A stretch of DNA of 64,000 nucleotides from CAWFMO01 sp963817065. GTDB taxonomy: Bacteria; Actinomycetota; Thermoleophilia; Solirubrobacterales; 70-9. The stretch lies in assembly GCA_963817065.1 (NCBI GenBank), contig CAWFMO010000002.1, forward strand, positions 434,001-498,000. Reading direction: 5' to 3'. Shown piece by piece: positions 1 through 7,517 of the stretch. A program made the translations under genes and the position numbers. Below the pieces are notes generated by a model that was not told the DNA's origin, searched no databases, and worked only from the letters and a program-made list of their open reading frames with translations. Numbering within the stretch: position 1 is the stretch's first letter; every line of letters begins with the position of its first letter.

Positions 1-338
1 AAGGAGGAGCCACAGCCGCAGGCGGCTTCGACGTTCGGGTTGTTGACCGCGAAGCCGGCGCCCTGGAGGCCGTCGAGGTAGTCGACCTCGGAGCCGAATA
101 CGAACTGCATCGAGGTCTTGTCGACGACGACGTTGACGCCGTCGCGCTCGAAGACCATGTCGTCTTCCTTGCGCTTGTCGAAGGCGAGCGCGTACTGGAA
201 GCCCGAGCAGCCGCCGCCCTTGACGGCGACGCGGAGGGCCATCTCGGAGGGGTTCTCCTGCTCGGCGAGCAGCTCCTTGATCTTCCCCGCGGCGGTCTCG
301 GTGAGCGTGATCGGCTGCGGTGTCTGCGTCTCAGTCAT
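1..338 (-). CDS. A-type iron-sulfur carrier (HesB/IscA/ErpA), C-terminus cut by window edge
   Basis: The reverse strand encodes about 112 residues from an ATG at 338 and runs off the window at base 1. The three conserved cysteines of A-type Fe-S carriers are visible: one in GGGCSGFQY (about residue 46) and two in the terminal CGCGSSF. In this family the protein ends within a few residues of that motif, so almost nothing is missing. Members bind [2Fe-2S] or [4Fe-4S] clusters through these cysteines and pass them to cytosolic apo-enzymes. The gene starts 33 bp from the stop of the next minus-strand gene upstream. The family is certain; ErpA, IscA and SufA cannot be told apart here. Confidence 0.93.
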   Translation of the reverse strand, partial: MTETQTPQPITLTETAAGKIKELLAEQENPSEMALRVAVKGGGCSGFQYALAFDKRKEDDMVFERDGVNVVVDKTSMQFVFGSEVDYLDGLQGAGFAVNNPNVEAACGCGSS

Positions 339-371
339 CGCTACACATAGTAAAGCAGCGCTCCGGCGGCC

Positions 372-641
372 TCAATCGTCGCCGTATGTGTGGTCGAGGT
401 ACTGCTTGATCCGGTGCGAATCGCTGATCACCTCGTCGCCGTCGACGAGCACCGGGACGTTGCGCTGCTTGGTCAGCTCGACGATCTCGGGCCGGTCCTT
501 CTTGCGAATCGACACCCTCTCGGTGCCGTGCTCGAGGTCGAGCTTGCGCAGCTTGCGCTCGACCGCCCCGCAGGGGCAGAGGCGGTTGGTGGGGGTCACG
601 CAGCGGTAGAGGACCCGTCTCGGCTCGCCAGGTGCGTTCAC
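372..641 (-). CDS. Glutaredoxin / GST N-terminal-like thioredoxin-fold protein
   Basis: This is an 89-residue protein starting at GTG 641, in a GTGA overlap with the stop of the upstream epimerase, so the two are probably translationally coupled. A CPCG motif near residue 22 sits where glutaredoxins carry their redox CxxC. VPVLVDG (about residue 64) supplies the conserved cis-proline. The segment SDSHRIKQYL matches the end of a GST N-terminal domain, where a glutathione-type thiol is normally held. The likely role is thiol-disulfide exchange in the cytosol, possibly with mycothiol or another thiol; no substrate can be inferred. Confidence 0.8.
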   Translation of the reverse strand: MNAPGEPRRVLYRCVTPTNRLCPCGAVERKLRKLDLEHGTERVSIRKKDRPEIVELTKQRNVPVLVDGDEVISDSHRIKQYLDHTYGDD

Positions 642-1726
642 TTGCGGCGGCCGCGGAAGGGGATTCGCGGGCGCGGGAGCCGCTCGGCGATCCCGACCAC
701 GGTGCCGCCGGCGCGCAGCGCGGCGTCGGCGGTGCGCTCGCGGGTCCCCGGCTCCTCGTTGTTCTCGAGCTGCCAGCGGACCGCGTCCTCGAGCGTCTGC
801 TCGTGGGGGCGGGGGCGGAAGCCGAGCTCGCGCTTGGCCTTGTCGTTGCGGTATGTGAACCAGAGCGAGGCCGCCTTGACCTCGTCGGTCGTCGCGGGGA
901 CCGGGATCCCGGCGCGCTCGAGCGCCGCGACCGCGGTCCCGGTCAGCTGGCCGGGGAGCTTCATCGGCGGCGGCGGGACGCCGGCGATCCGGCCGAGGTC
1001 GGCGAATAGCCGCTGGAGGGTGAAGTTGCGCCCGCCGAGGATGTAGCGCTCGCCCTCCTGGCCCCGCTCGTCGGCGAGCAGGTGGCCGGCGGCGACGTCG
1101 CGGACGTCGACGACGTTGAGGCCGCCGTCCACGTAGACCGGGATCTGGCGGCGCAGGAAGCGGCCGACGAGCTCGCTCGAGGTCCCCGAGGGGTCGTCGG
1201 GGCCGAGCACGAACGAGGGATTGACGATCACGGCCGCGAGCCCGGCGGCAGCGGCGCGGAAGACCTCGAGCTCGGCTTCGTGCTTGGAGTTCATGTATGA
1301 GATCCCGAGCCGCCCGGCGGTGAAGACCTGTTCCTCGTCGGCGGTGTCGCCCGGCTTCGCCGGCCCGACCGCGGCGACCGAGGAGGTGTGGACGACGCGC
1401 TCGACCCCGGCCCGCAGCGCCTCGCGCATCACGGTCCGGGTGCCGATGACGTTGATCTCGAAGACCCGCGAGCGGGCGGCGCCGCCGCGGTGCGAAGTCG
1501 TGCCGGCGACGTGGAAGACGCGGTCGATCCCCGACATCGCCTTGCGGACCGAGCGCTTGTCGAGGATGTCGCCGAGCGCGGTCTCGAACTCGAGCTCGGG
1601 GCCGAACTGGGAGGCGCGATCGGGGTCGCGGACGAGCAGGCGGAGCTCGTCGCCGCGCTCGGCGAGCGCGCGAACGAGATGCGAGCCGAGGAAGCCCGTC
1701 CCACCGGTGACCAGCGTCTTGGACAC
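638..1726 (-). CDS. NAD(P)-dependent epimerase/dehydratase (extended SDR, DFR-like)
   Basis: The protein has 362 residues and begins with the extended-SDR nucleotide-binding motif TGGTGFLGSHLV. The catalytic tyrosine and lysine are in YMNSKHEAE (about residue 154), preceded by the active-site serine segment VHTSSVAAVG. NPSFVLGPDD further on is typical of dihydroflavonol-4-reductase-like and hopanoid-associated epimerases. It probably oxidises, reduces or epimerises a sugar nucleotide or small carbonyl compound in the cytosol. It starts 35 bp from the divergent degV-type gene, so their promoters must overlap, and its stop overlaps the glutaredoxin-like gene by 4 bp. The exact substrate is not readable. 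Confidence 0.88.
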   Translation of the reverse strand: MSKTLVTGGTGFLGSHLVRALAERGDELRLLVRDPDRASQFGPELEFETALGDILDKRSVRKAMSGIDRVFHVAGTTSHRGGAARSRVFEINVIGTRTVMREALRAGVERVVHTSSVAAVGPAKPGDTADEEQVFTAGRLGISYMNSKHEAELEVFRAAAAGLAAVIVNPSFVLGPDDPSGTSSELVGRFLRRQIPVYVDGGLNVVDVRDVAAGHLLADERGQEGERYILGGRNFTLQRLFADLGRIAGVPPPPMKLPGQLTGTAVAALERAGIPVPATTDEVKAASLWFTYRNDKAKRELGFRPRPHEQTLEDAVRWQLENNEEPGTRERTADAALRAGGTVVGIAERLPRPRIPFRGRRK

Positions 1727-1761
1727 GCAGTGATGGTAGGGGGCTGATACAAACGCCGCGC

Positions 1762-2646
1762 GTGAGTTCCCCCGCCTCCTCCCCGACCGCGATCGTCGCC
1801 GACACGACCGGCTATCTGCCGCCCGAGATCGTCAACGAGCTCGGAATCGAGCTCGTCAGCCTCTACGTCCAGCTCGAGGGCGAGCAGCGGCGCGAGTCGG
1901 AGATCACCGACTACGACGAGTTCTACGAGCGGCTGCGCGAGAGCGGCGATTCGGTGACGACCTCGCAGCCCTCGGTCGGCGACTTCGTCGCCGCCTACGA
2001 GCCGCTGCTCGCCGCGGGGCGGGACGTCGTCTCGGTCCACATCTCGGCCGGGATATCGGGCACCCACGAGGCCGCCGGGCAGGCCCGCGAGCGGCTGATC
2101 AGCGAGGGCAAGGGCGGCGAGCGGATCCACACGATCGACAGCCGCTCGGCGGCCGGCGGCACCGGGCTGGCGCTGCTGACCGCGGCGCGCTCGGCCGCGC
2201 GCGGCGAGCCCGTCGAGGAGGTCGTGCGGCGGACCGAGGCCGCGGTCGACGGGCTCAAGATCTGGTTCTCGCTCGAGACGCTCGAGTACCTGCGCCGCGG
2301 CGGGCGGATCGGCGCCGCCAGGGCGATGATCGGCACGACGCTTCGGATCAAGCCGATCCTGACCTTCACCGAGGAGGTGACCCCGGTCGAGCAGGTTCGG
2401 ACGCGCTCGCGCGCGGTCGCGAGACTGATCGACTACGCGCGCCAGCGCCACGGCGACGGCGCCGACGCCTGGTGCGTCCAGCACATCCGCGACACCGACT
2501 CCGCCGAGCAGATGGTCGAGGCCTGCCGGCCGATCTTCGGCCGCGAGCCGCTGTTCGTCTCCGAGGTCGGGCCCGTGCTCGGCGCCCACGGCGGCCCGGG
2601 GATGATCGGGGTCGGCGCGATGCCGGCCGACGTGATCGAGCCCTGA
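1762..2646 (+). CDS. DegV family fatty-acid-binding protein
   Basis: The 294-residue protein starts at GTG 1762. It has the DegV layout: an N-terminal DTTGYLPPE segment (the usual DSTxDLP), then TSQPSVGDF (about residue 70) and VSVHISAGISGT, which line the fatty-acid pocket in the family. LEYLRRGGRIG in the second half is also characteristic. DegV/FakB proteins present a bound fatty acid to the kinase FakA for phosphorylation. No fakA-like gene is in the window, so the lipid-shuttling role is family knowledge only. It converges on the AI-2E transporter with 7 bp between stops. Confidence 0.9.
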   Translation: MSSPASSPTAIVADTTGYLPPEIVNELGIELVSLYVQLEGEQRRESEITDYDEFYERLRESGDSVTTSQPSVGDFVAAYEPLLAAGRDVVSVHISAGISGTHEAAGQARERLISEGKGGERIHTIDSRSAAGGTGLALLTAARSAARGEPVEEVVRRTEAAVDGLKIWFSLETLEYLRRGGRIGAARAMIGTTLRIKPILTFTEEVTPVEQVRTRSRAVARLIDYARQRHGDGADAWCVQHIRDTDSAEQMVEACRPIFGREPLFVSEVGPVLGAHGGPGMIGVGAMPADVIEP

Positions 2647-2653
2647 TCGGGTC

Positions 2654-3751
2654 CTAAGCCGTCTTCGGCTTCGGCTTGCGCTTCGGCTTCGGCTTCGGCG
2701 TCCGCTTCGATTCGCGCTCGATCCGCTCGAGGCGGAACTGCCACCAGTCGCGGATCAGGCTGACGAAGATCGCCGAGATCGGGATCGCAACCAGGGCGCC
2801 GAGGATGCCGAGCAGCGAGGAGCCGATCAGGATCCCGACCAGGATCACCAGCGGGTGGACCTGGACCGCGCGCCCGTAGACGAAGGGCTGGATCAGGTAG
2901 TTCTCGATCTGCTGGTAGGCGATGAAGACGATCGCCCAGATGATCAGGTCGCCGGGGAAGTCGAAGAACGCGACCACGATCCCGACGACGAGGCCGCCGA
3001 TCGTCGCGCCGACGAGCGGCACGAGGTCGAGGAACGCGAACAGGATCGCCAGCGGGAGCGCGAACGGGATGTCGAGCAGCGTCAGCGTCAGGTACGTCGT
3101 GCAGCCCGCCAGGAACGCGAGCGTAAAGGCTCCGAACACGTAGCCCGAGATCGCGGTCGAGACGTGGTCGGCGATCGTCCGCAGCCGTTTCGCGCGCTCC
3201 TCCGATAACTGCGCGTAGAAGAAGCGGAGCATCTTCGGCCCCTCCATGAGCAGGAAGAAGGCGATGACGAGGATCGCGAGCAGCTGGACGATGCTCGAGA
3301 AGACGCCGACGGTGACGTCCTGGAGCGTCCCGGCGGCGTCACCGAGCCGGCTCGGCAGGTTCTCGGCCTGCTCCTCGAGCTTCTGGGTGATCTCGTACTC
3401 GTCGTCGTAGTCGCGGAAGGTCTCGTTGTTGCGCAGGTCATCTATGTAGTCGGGCGCGTCCTCGGAGAGGTCCTCCACCCCGTTGACGATCGGCGGGACG
3501 AGCAGCAGCCCGATGCCGAAGACCCCGCCGCCGATCCCGAGGTAGACGATCAGGATCGCGAGCGCTCGGGGGACGCGGTGGTTGTCGAGCCAGTTGACCG
3601 CGGGCGCGACCGCGAGCGCGAAGAAGGCCCCGATCAGGACCAGCGTGATCACCGATCGCACCTGATAGAGCAGGTAGAGACCCGCGACCACAGCCGCGGT
3701 GACGAGCACGATCTTGGCGATCAGCTTCCAGGAGACCGCTGTGTGGTCCAC
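2654..3751 (-). CDS. AI-2E family transporter (PerM/YdiK type)
   Basis: The protein has 365 residues and several strong hydrophobic segments: two close together at about 8-45, one at 60-85, one near 155-175 and a cluster from 210 to 330. This is the AI-2E exporter pattern, with a large soluble insertion between the third and fourth helices. The C-terminal tail is a run of Lys-Pro repeats, probably cytoplasmic. Family members export signals or ions; the Mrp-type Na+/H+ antiport activity of some members warns against assuming autoinducer transport. It starts 38 bp from the DUF3618 stop and may be read through from that operon. Confidence 0.9.
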   Translation of the reverse strand: MDHTAVSWKLIAKIVLVTAAVVAGLYLLYQVRSVITLVLIGAFFALAVAPAVNWLDNHRVPRALAILIVYLGIGGGVFGIGLLLVPPIVNGVEDLSEDAPDYIDDLRNNETFRDYDDEYEITQKLEEQAENLPSRLGDAAGTLQDVTVGVFSSIVQLLAILVIAFFLLMEGPKMLRFFYAQLSEERAKRLRTIADHVSTAISGYVFGAFTLAFLAGCTTYLTLTLLDIPFALPLAILFAFLDLVPLVGATIGGLVVGIVVAFFDFPGDLIIWAIVFIAYQQIENYLIQPFVYGRAVQVHPLVILVGILIGSSLLGILGALVAIPISAIFVSLIRDWWQFRLERIERESKRTPKPKPKRKPKPKTA

Positions 3752-3789
3752 GCGCGCAGGCTAGGCGGCGCGCCGGACGCCGGAGAGGT

Positions 3790-4065
3790 CTAGAGCCCTG
3801 AGTTGCGGCGGCGCAGCGCGAAGGCGCCGATCGCGAGCCCGGCGACGACGGCGGCGCCGACGATCAGCGCGCCGCGGTGCTTGTCGACCTGGCGCTTGAC
3901 GTCGGTGATCTCGTTGACGCGGCCGCGCAGCGTGTCGACGTTGCGGCCGAGCTGCTCGCGGCGGGCGACGATGTCGGCGCGGATCTGCTCCGGGGTCCGG
4001 GTGCCTGGCATCGGCGTGGCGCGGCTGGTGGGGGGTGGCTGCTCGGTGATCGTTCCGGGGTTCAT
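3790..4065 (-). CDS. DUF3618 family small membrane protein
   Basis: This 91-residue protein starts at ATG 4065, which overlaps the upstream stop as ATGA. RTPEQIRADIVARREQLGRNVD (two halves, residues 23-44) is the helical DUF3618 signature. It is followed by a coiled region and one membrane helix at about 66-84 (GALIVGAAVVAGLAIGAF), then a short basic tail. DUF3618 proteins are found in Actinobacteria next to Holin-X proteins and probably sit in the cytoplasmic membrane as accessory envelope factors; their biochemistry is unknown. It is the last gene of a four-gene overlapping operon. Confidence 0.85.
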   Translation of the reverse strand: MNPGTITEQPPPTSRATPMPGTRTPEQIRADIVARREQLGRNVDTLRGRVNEITDVKRQVDKHRGALIVGAAVVAGLAIGAFALRRRNSGL

Positions 4066-4589
4066 GACGGGGTTGATTCTCGCACTTCGTCGGACCCGTC
4101 GAATGTAGCGCGAATCTCCTTCGCCTCCTCCATCGCCATCTCGGGGACCGGCGCGCCGGTCTTGCTGAACGAGCGGTAGGCGTAGTAGCCCGCCCCGGCG
4201 GCGATCAGGACGAAGAGCAGCGCCTCGATCGCAAACCCGGCCCAGACCGCGTCCTCGAAGAACAGGTCGTTGAGCAGCCATGCAAAAGCGTGCATGGTCA
4301 GGATCAGCGCCGCGAGCAGGAAGACCCCGGCGACGATCCCGACGACCCCGCCGCGCAGCAGCGTGTTGAACTTCCCGGTGACCTCTGCCTTGGCGAGCTC
4401 GATCTCCTCGCGGACGAGGATCGAGGCCTGCTCGGAGATCTCGAAGACGAGCTCGCCGACCGACTTCTCGTCCTGGGGCCCCTCCGGCTCGGCGCCGAGC
4501 GGCGGCTGCTGGGCGGCGGCCTCGGGCGTCCCGGGCGGCGGCGCCGGGGGCGCGGCGGCCGGGGAGGAGTTCTCGGGCGAGTCACTCAC
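4062..4589 (-). CDS. Actinobacterial Holin-X (phage_holin_3-like, DUF1469) family membrane protein
   Basis: The protein has 175 residues from GTG 4589. The first 45 residues are a Pro/Ala-rich linker. The family core follows: an amphipathic helix with SILVREEIELAKAE (about residue 57), then two membrane hairpins at about 78-105 and 115-140. The Holin-X name is historical: homologues are chromosomal and not part of a prophage, and no phage gene is present here. It overlaps the upstream DUF4235 gene by 8 bp and the downstream DUF3618 gene by 4 bp. It likely helps organise the membrane or cell wall. Confidence 0.85.
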   Translation of the reverse strand: MSDSPENSSPAAAPPAPPPGTPEAAAQQPPLGAEPEGPQDEKSVGELVFEISEQASILVREEIELAKAEVTGKFNTLLRGGVVGIVAGVFLLAALILTMHAFAWLLNDLFFEDAVWAGFAIEALLFVLIAAGAGYYAYRSFSKTGAPVPEMAMEEAKEIRATFDGSDEVRESTPS

Positions 4590-4740
4590 CGGGCGGCTCC
4601 TCCTCGAACACGCGGACGTAGATCGCCTCCGAGGCGCGGTGGGCGACGATGCTCGCCAGGGCTCCGGTCGCGGCCAGAAGGCCGGCCCAGATCAGCTTCC
4701 TGACCACGTCGTTGTCGACCAGTTCTGAGCGCTCGGTCAC
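4582..4740 (-). CDS. Small membrane protein, DUF4235-like (52 aa)
   Basis: A 52-residue open frame starts at GTG 4740, in a GTGA overlap with the stop of the alpha/beta hydrolase, and ends inside the Holin-X start. It has one membrane helix (RKLIWAGLLAATGALASIV, residues 14-32) followed by AHRASEAIYVRVF and an acidic end. This resembles the DUF4235 helix-plus-short-tail layout, although it is shorter than usual for that family. Conservation of frame between two coupled genes supports it as real. Function unknown. Confidence 0.72.
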   Translation of the reverse strand: MTERSELVDNDVVRKLIWAGLLAATGALASIVAHRASEAIYVRVFEEEPPGE

Positions 4741-6008
4741 TTGGCGGGGGAGTAAACCAGCTTGCCGTTCGAGTGGTGCGTACCCCCGCCGCGCTCGGGG
4801 TAATCGGCCCAGCGCTCGAAGAATCCCCGGTAGACGCCGTTGGTCCAGCTCGAGTCGATCGCCTCGAGCACCCCGTGGGAGCCCGCCGGAAGCGTCCAGA
4901 CGCGAACCAGGTCGTTGCCGGCCGCCGCCTTGGCGAGCTTCTCGGCTTCCTCGACCTTGATGATCTTGTCGTCCTCTGGGTGGAGGACGAGAACCGGGAC
5001 CTTCGCGCCGGCGATGTGGTTGGCCGCGGCCGCCTTGGCCCAGATCTCGTCGGCAGGGATCCCGTAGTAGGGCGGCGCGATCACCTCGAGCGCGGTCGGG
5101 AGCGACTCGACCTCGGCCGGCCAGCGCCCGCCGCGGACGCGCGAGGTGAGCATCGCGTGGAAGCCATAGTTGAGTGCGTAGGCGGGGTGGAGCCGCGGCA
5201 CCGTCCGGGAGAGCCGCTCGGCGACCACCTTCGGCTCCGCCGGCGGCGAGACCGCGAGGATCCCTCCGTCGAGGGCCTCGTCTGCGCCCTGCGGATGCGA
5301 GGCGCCGAGGACCGCCGACGCGCCGAGCGAGATCCCGAGCGCCCCGACGCTGGTCGAGCCGAGGCCCTTCAGGTAGCGCCCGAGCGCGATCACGTCCTCG
5401 CCCTCCTTCCAGCCCGCCGTCGAAGGCGCCGAGCTCGTCATCTGGGTGAGCCCGAAGGAACGCAGGTCGATCGCGGCGACGTTGAAACCCCACTCGTAGA
5501 AGGCCCGCACCGCGATATGGCGCACGTAATCGAACCGATTCGAGGTGAAGAGGCCGTGGACGACGACCAGCCCGGGGCGCGGCGTCGGATGGAGGGCGAT
5601 CTCGGCCGATATCCGCTCGCGGTCCGCGCCCTCGAAGACGTGCTTGGAGAACTGCGAGGGATAGGCGTAGCCGAGCCCGGTGAGGTCGCTCTGCTGGGAG
5701 AGCACGAAGGTCGAGATGTCGGCTAGGCCCATGCGCAACTCGCGGCCCTTGGACGGCTTCAGGTCCTGGGGGATCTGGCGCAGGTCGTCCATCAGCGCGC
5801 CCATCGAGCGCTCGCGCGCGGGCGGCAACGGCAGCTCGGGCGCCGAGCGGTCCCCGCGCCTCGAGAGCACGTCGCGCATCAGGCCGCTCAGCCGCTGCCC
5901 GATCAGCCACACGGGCAGCGCGACCAGCCCGAGGACGACGTTCGCGGCCTTCGCGAACCCGTGCAGGACCCTGTCCTGGCGCCGCGTGGTGGCCATCGAC
6001 TCCCACAT
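4737..6008 (-). CDS. Alpha/beta-fold hydrolase, membrane-associated
   Basis: The protein has 423 residues from ATG 6008, preceded by AGGGGAG. A hydrophobic stretch at about 22-42 (VVLGLVALPVWLIGQ) could anchor it to the membrane. The hydrolase core begins near residue 140 with VVVHGLF (oxyanion region). The nucleophile elbow is GISLGAS (about 217-223), the acid is probably in LHPEDD (about 346), and the histidine in GSHGVLE (about 382), which gives a complete Ser-Asp-His triad. Substrate unknown; an esterase or lipase acting on envelope lipids would fit its operon partners (DUF4235, Holin-X, DUF3618). It begins only 9 bp after the TetR stop. Confidence 0.85.
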   Translation of the reverse strand: MWESMATTRRQDRVLHGFAKAANVVLGLVALPVWLIGQRLSGLMRDVLSRRGDRSAPELPLPPARERSMGALMDDLRQIPQDLKPSKGRELRMGLADISTFVLSQQSDLTGLGYAYPSQFSKHVFEGADRERISAEIALHPTPRPGLVVVHGLFTSNRFDYVRHIAVRAFYEWGFNVAAIDLRSFGLTQMTSSAPSTAGWKEGEDVIALGRYLKGLGSTSVGALGISLGASAVLGASHPQGADEALDGGILAVSPPAEPKVVAERLSRTVPRLHPAYALNYGFHAMLTSRVRGGRWPAEVESLPTALEVIAPPYYGIPADEIWAKAAAANHIAGAKVPVLVLHPEDDKIIKVEEAEKLAKAAAGNDLVRVWTLPAGSHGVLEAIDSSWTNGVYRGFFERWADYPERGGGTHHSNGKLVYSPAK

Positions 6009-6017
6009 GTCGCTCCC

Positions 6018-6632
6018 CTACCCCGCCGCGCCCGGTCGCGGCTCGAGCCCGGCGCAGATCGCCTCGACGACGAGCCCCTTGGCCTGGTCGAAGTCGTTGT
6101 CGCTGCCGGGGACGATCTCGAAGATCCAGCCCGAGAGCAGCTGCTCGATCGCCCCGTAGAAGAGCATCGAGGCGAACTGCGCGTCGACGTCGGAGCGGAA
6201 GGCGCCCTCGGCCTGGCCGTCGGCGACGATCTTCTCGACCGCCTCGTAGGCCCGGCGGATCTCGGGCAGGTGGGTTCGCCCGAAGCTGTTCGCCGCCCGC
6301 GTGACCTCGACGATGATCACCTTCATCAGCTCGGGGTCGTGGCGGTAGGAGTCGATGATGAAGCCGGCGACCGCGGCGAGCTTCTCGCGCGGAGTGCCGT
6401 CGCCCGCGTCGGCCTCGGCGCTGGCCGCGAGCAGCAGCGACCAGCGCTCGCTGAAGAGCTCGTTCAGCATCTCGTCCTTGGAGGTGAAGTAGTGGTAGAC
6501 GAGCCCGTATGCGACCCCAGCCTCGCCGGCGATGTCGGAGACGCGGCAGTTGTGGAAGCCCTCGCGGGCGAAGACTCGGATCGCCGAATCGAGGATCACG
6601 CGTCGCTTGTCGACCGGCGGCGCCTTGGCCAT
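6018..6632 (-). CDS. TetR/AcrR family transcriptional regulator
   Basis: The 204-residue protein starts at ATG 6632, which shares a base with the stop of the upstream nitrilase gene (TGATG). The N-terminal TetR helix-turn-helix is clear: ILDSAIRVFAREGF, then VSDIAGEAGVAYGLVYHYF (split at about 30-50). The ligand domain contains FIIDSYRHDPELMKVIIVEV and is similar in style to regulators of fatty acid metabolism. A perfect 16-bp palindrome at 7485-7500, in front of the nitrilase gene, is the probable operator for this operon, so the regulator is likely autoregulated and may also control the divergent acyltransferase-like gene. Confidence 0.92.
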   Translation of the reverse strand: MAKAPPVDKRRVILDSAIRVFAREGFHNCRVSDIAGEAGVAYGLVYHYFTSKDEMLNELFSERWSLLLAASAEADAGDGTPREKLAAVAGFIIDSYRHDPELMKVIIVEVTRAANSFGRTHLPEIRRAYEAVEKIVADGQAEGAFRSDVDAQFASMLFYGAIEQLLSGWIFEIVPGSDNDFDQAKGLVVEAICAGLEPRPGAAG

Positions 6633-7477
6633 CAGGCGACCCCCGCGCTCATCGCGACCGCGTCGTCGGGCCAGGCGTAGGCGCCCGGTCGCCGGTTGGC
6701 GAGCGAGGGCAGCTTCTCGCGGACGCGGTCCTGCTCGCCGAGGTCGAGGTCGGCGACCGCGATCCCCTCCCCGTCGGCGACCTCTGCCAGCACGCGCCCC
6801 CACGGGTCGACGACCATCGAATGCCCCCAGGAGTCGTAATGCGGCGGCGCCTCGCCGACCTGGTTCGCTGCGAGTACGAAGAGCTGGTTCTCGATCGCGC
6901 GCGCCCGCAGCAGCACCTCCCAGTGGTCGCGGCCGGTCGCCGAGGTGAAGGCCGAGGGGACGGTGATCAGACGCGCGCCGCGCACGGCGAGGATCCGGTA
7001 GAGCTCGGGGAAGCGGAGGTCGTAACAGACGGTCAGCCCGACCGGCGCGCCCGCCCCCTCGGCGAGCGCGATCTCATCGCCCGGGCGCTCGTTCTCGGAC
7101 TCGCGGTAGGCGACCCCTCCGACCTCGACGTCGAACATGTGGATCTTGCGGTAGGTCGCCGCGATCTCGCCCTCGCGGTCGATCAGCAGCGACGTGTTGG
7201 CGAGCATCTCATCGCCCTCGACGCGCTCGGCGAAGCTCCCGGCGACGATCTCGATCCCGAGCTCGCGGGACCAACCGCGGGCGGCGCTGACCGCCGGGCC
7301 GTCGAGCGGCTCGGCGCCGGCGCGCATCGCCTCGGCGTCGGCGAGCAGCGGCCACTTCTCGGGCAGGACGACGAGCTCTGCGCCCTCGCCCGCGGCAGCG
7401 CGAACGAACCGCTCGGCGGCGGCGAGGTTTCGAGGCCTGTCCTCGGTGGAGTTGAGCTGTACGACGGCGACGCGCAT
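6632..7477 (-). CDS. Carbon-nitrogen hydrolase (Nit2/omega-amidase-like)
   Basis: The protein has 281 residues from ATG 7477, chosen because the family begins with MRVAVVQLN. The catalytic triad of the nitrilase superfamily is intact: Glu in VVLPEKW (about residue 42), Lys in TYRKIHMFD (about 111) and Cys in TVCYDLRFPEL (about 146). The KIHMFD and CYDLRFPE motifs point to the Nit1/Nit2 branch, whose members hydrolyse deaminated glutathione or omega-amides to carboxylate and ammonia in the cytosol. It is co-transcribed with a TetR regulator and lies 7 bp inside a likely TetR operator. Confidence 0.9.
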   Translation of the reverse strand: MRVAVVQLNSTEDRPRNLAAAERFVRAAAGEGAELVVLPEKWPLLADAEAMRAGAEPLDGPAVSAARGWSRELGIEIVAGSFAERVEGDEMLANTSLLIDREGEIAATYRKIHMFDVEVGGVAYRESENERPGDEIALAEGAGAPVGLTVCYDLRFPELYRILAVRGARLITVPSAFTSATGRDHWEVLLRARAIENQLFVLAANQVGEAPPHYDSWGHSMVVDPWGRVLAEVADGEGIAVADLDLGEQDRVREKLPSLANRRPGAYAWPDDAVAMSAGVA

Positions 7478-7484
7478 ACTGGTT

Positions 7485-7500
7485 GACTGACCAGTCAGTC
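7485..7500. promoter_or_regulatory. Palindromic TetR-type operator between divergent genes
   Basis: GACTGAC (7485-7491) and GTCAGTC (7494-7500) are perfect inverted 7-bp arms separated by CA. The spacing and sequence (GACTGAC/GTCAGTC) are typical of TetR-family operators. The site lies 8 bp before the nitrilase-TetR operon start (minus) and 18 bp before the acyltransferase-like gene (plus), so one dimer could block both promoters. Confidence 0.8.
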
Positions 7501-7517
7501 TCCTCGGGGGCCAGTAT

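Noticed and set aside
4062..4589. Holin gene as evidence of a prophage
   Set aside because: Holin-X family proteins are chromosomal in Actinobacteria, and no endolysin, integrase or structural phage gene is near.
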